From Todiramphus chloris collaris (Eukaryota; Chordata; Aves; Coraciiformes; Alcedinidae): DNA of 64,000 bases. The DNA lies in contig JANVCC010000077.1 in assembly GCA_025345505.1 (NCBI GenBank), forward strand, positions 7,111,669 through 7,175,668, read 5' to 3'. Below are positions 61,831 through 64,000 of this stretch, one piece after another. Under the pieces are notes generated by a model. It did no database searches and was not told the origin of the DNA. It worked only from the letters and a program-made list of their open reading frames with translations. The stretch's first letter is position 1. Every line of letters starts with the position of its first letter. A program made the translations under genes and the position numbers.

Positions 61831-63028
61831 AAGGACTGAACTCCATAGGTTGCAGGGATGGTTCTACTTCTCATCCTTCCTAAATAGACATGCTAACTTA
61901 TACATGGGATTATCTCTGTTTGCCCACAGGTCTCATTGCTACCATCATGTCAAGTCAGAATCCTTTATTTCATGGTTGCCTATAAAAGAATGATTTGAGG
62001 ACGTGTCAAGAAAAAGCCTCAAATAAATAGGATTCTGCCTCAGTAACAACAAACCCTCATGTGGTCTGTTGAGTGGTGGGAGTTTTCCCTATAGGATTCT
62101 TGATTGTACCAACTCCAAACATTTTATATTGTGGTCACAAATTCAGTGTTTGCCTCAGCTCTCACTTTGGAGGTGGTAAAATGATCGTGGCCCTTCTTTT
62201 TTCACTTGCTGCCTGTGGTGTAGCAGTTGTTTGTCTCTGTGGTGTAATGGGCCACGGGGCACCCAGTTTTCAAACTCAGGAAGGAGCAGTACTGGTGTCG
62301 ACTGTGTGGGAGGCTGTGTTTCATTCCTGTAGCATTTTATTCTTGGATGCCAGTCACACCCAACCAGCCATTCCAAATTCCTCCAGAAAAAAGGAAACTT
62401 TATTTTCTTTCAGAACTGAAGAAGAAATGTATTTGCTAAACAAAGGACAAACAAACAAAACCAAAACAAAAAAAAAGGGCAACCTGTCAAGCTCTGGGGA
62501 TGGGCCTAATGTACAAAAAAAACCCCAAACTAACCAAACTAATATCTTAAAAGTTGTGGTTAATAGGAAGAGAAGGCATGACAAAAGCTGTATGAAGCAG
62601 CTAGTTGGTATTTTTAAGGGAGCTGAGGGAGAGCAGAGAGTTCAGAAAGGATGACATCGACAGTGGATGTAAAAGAACATGATTTTTTTTCTACAGGACA
62701 ACACTGAGATCTAAACAATTCAAACCTATGTTTGTAGTGTTGTTTTGCTGTACATGCAATTGCTTTTGTTGCTTCAAATAGATTGTCTGGTCATAGAGAC
62801 ATCACAGAGATTATTACTGATGTTCACAAGCTTGGCAGTATGACATGGGGCTCATTCCATGAATAATGCATGTAGTCCTTGTTAAAGGTAAAAGAGCACA
62901 GAGTAAGAATTATAGCACTAGTCTGCAGCAGTTTAGTTCCAAGTATAAGATAAAATTCAATTTAATCTCTGAGGAAATATGCTTATTTCATTCCTAACTG
63001 GGTTTTGTTTGTTGGATTTTTCTTTTAG

Positions 63029-63107
63029 CTCGCACCTTCACTTCCATTACAAGAAGATTTCGTTTACCACTGGAAAGCAATCACCCATTACTACATAGAG
63101 ACATCAG
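63029..63107 (+). CDS. FHIP2A: FHIP2A (FAM160B1), second coding exon
   Basis: After a strong acceptor (tcttttag) the exon reads [18 protein letters not shown], then THYYIETS and the first base of the next codon, ending at TCAG|gtaaaa. This is residues 16-41 of FHIP2A. The phase-0 join to exon 1 gives the unbroken, highly conserved family N-terminus. The exon is 79 bases long and leaves phase 1. The next residues in the family (D-D-K...) are not found before the window ends, so exon 3 lies outside. Confidence 0.96.
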
Positions 63108-64000
63108 GTAAAAGAAAACATTCTGGGTTTGTCTCTTTACTAGAATTCCCAATTTCAGAGTTGTTAAAAAGTAAAGATTAAGAAATACTAAAATGAGTCA
63201 TGTCTCTTATCAAAATACCAACAATAATTATTAGTAATTAAAAAGACTGTGTACCTCCCTTCGTCCCTTTAAAAAACAGGAATGAAAAATGATTGAGAAA
63301 AGCTCTTCTTTCCTGAGTACCATGTAGAGAATTGTAACTTCTCACATCCAATCCAATGTCTGTCTTCACGTATTCTGGTTAAATAGACAACTACAGAAAT
63401 ACAGTCTCTGCTTTTAACCTGTTTGTTTGTTTGTTTTGCAGCAGGGATTTTCTTCTTCTTGCTAAGATTTTAACAAAAATAATTCTGCTGTCATAGATTT
63501 TTACCAGACATATGTGAATTCTCTGTGCTTAGTATTAGGTATTCTGTATTTAGTGTCCTGTCCTCGTGGTAGGTATTTTGATACCATAACTCTGAAAAGT
63601 GTATTTTTGAGCAGATTTAGAGTGCATTTTGTTAAAACTTATCCACACCTTATTCTGCTCTTCTGAAAAATGGGTATTCTGATGAAATAAGGCTGTAGCT
63701 CCTTTTTCTTAAACTTTTCCCTGGTTTCCTACAACAGTTATGCAACATGAAAATGTTTAATTTTTGGTCCCAGTTATTGAACTGTTATTTTTTAAAAGTG
63801 AATGTTACCATGTTTTCCTCAAGCTTATTAGTTCTGCAGTTCTGCTAGAGTGGCTATTGGATCTGTGTTTGTGTCTGGTACCGGTGATCTTGTTTATATC
63901 AGTGTTTACTCTTCCAAGCTGAAACTAGACTCTCGGTTCTAAATGCCCATCTTTTGGAACGGTATGTGATGTTTCCTAAGGTAGAAATGACAGGGTGGTA
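63108..64000 (+). other. FHIP2A: FHIP2A intron 2 (partial)
   Basis: AT-rich intron sequence to the end of the window. An acceptor-like 'tttgttttgcag' near 63441 is followed by sequence that does not match the next FHIP2A residues. Confidence 0.85.

Larger units (their letters stand above)
54980..63028 (+). other. FHIP2A: FHIP2A intron 1
   Basis: The intron is about 8.05 kb, starts gtaagg and ends in the pyrimidine tract ttggatttttcttttag. A good branch-point word, cctaac, lies about 31 bases before the acceptor AG. The first 500 bases are CpG-island sequence and the rest is AT-rich. It holds two CR1 pieces and an A/C-rich tract (56626-56700). A 193-codon frame at 62073-62654 looks accidental. 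No other exon was seen. Confidence 0.9.

Noticed and set aside
63425-63445. FHIP2A exon 3 acceptor at ttttgcag
   Set aside because: The following sequence does not encode the expected next residues and soon hits stops.
1-64000. Novel defence, CRISPR or mobile-gene system; endogenous retrovirus
   Set aside because: No repeat-spacer array, gene cluster, LTR pair or retroviral coding region is visible. The window is ordinary vertebrate DNA.

Overview
This is vertebrate nuclear DNA, almost certainly from a bird. It is mostly AT-rich, intron-like sequence with sparse, 5'-truncated CR1 LINE copies (six recognised), no Alu- or L1-like repeats, two sharp CpG islands and one 400-base assembly gap. 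There are no operons, CRISPR arrays, phage or bacterial genes. Most open frames in the window are short chance frames and are not annotated.

The one firmly identified gene is FHIP2A (FAM160B1) on the + strand. Its first coding exon (54935-54979) lies in a CpG island. After an 8 kb intron, the second coding exon (63029-63107) has matching splice sites and phase. The rest of the gene lies to the right of the window.

About 690 bases upstream of the FHIP2A start, head-to-head on the - strand, is an exon-like segment with two overlapping short frames (54109-54243 and 53817-54062). The second has a clear membrane helix. I do not recognise either frame; they may be a divergent partner sharing the FHIP2A promoter.

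The second CpG island (42.25-43.53 kb, interrupted by the gap) looks like the promoter of a - strand gene. It has a CCAAT box, a G-quadruplex-prone GGGCC tract and a 13-base coding mini-exon ending in a splice donor. By vertebrate gene order next to FHIP2A the best guess is ABLIM1, but no LIM-domain exon was found, so that is inference only. Further left, three - strand segments (about 2.0, 8.5 and 9.0 kb) look like possible alternative first exons. Two of them, plus the mini-exon, share splice phase 1.

The remaining sequence (1-42 kb, 43.5-53.8 kb and the FHIP2A introns) is non-coding as far as I can see. It carries CR1 copies, a few possible very old SINE/LINE relics, homopolymer tracts, one strong CTCF-like motif (49418-49432) and a few GC-richer islets of unknown nature.
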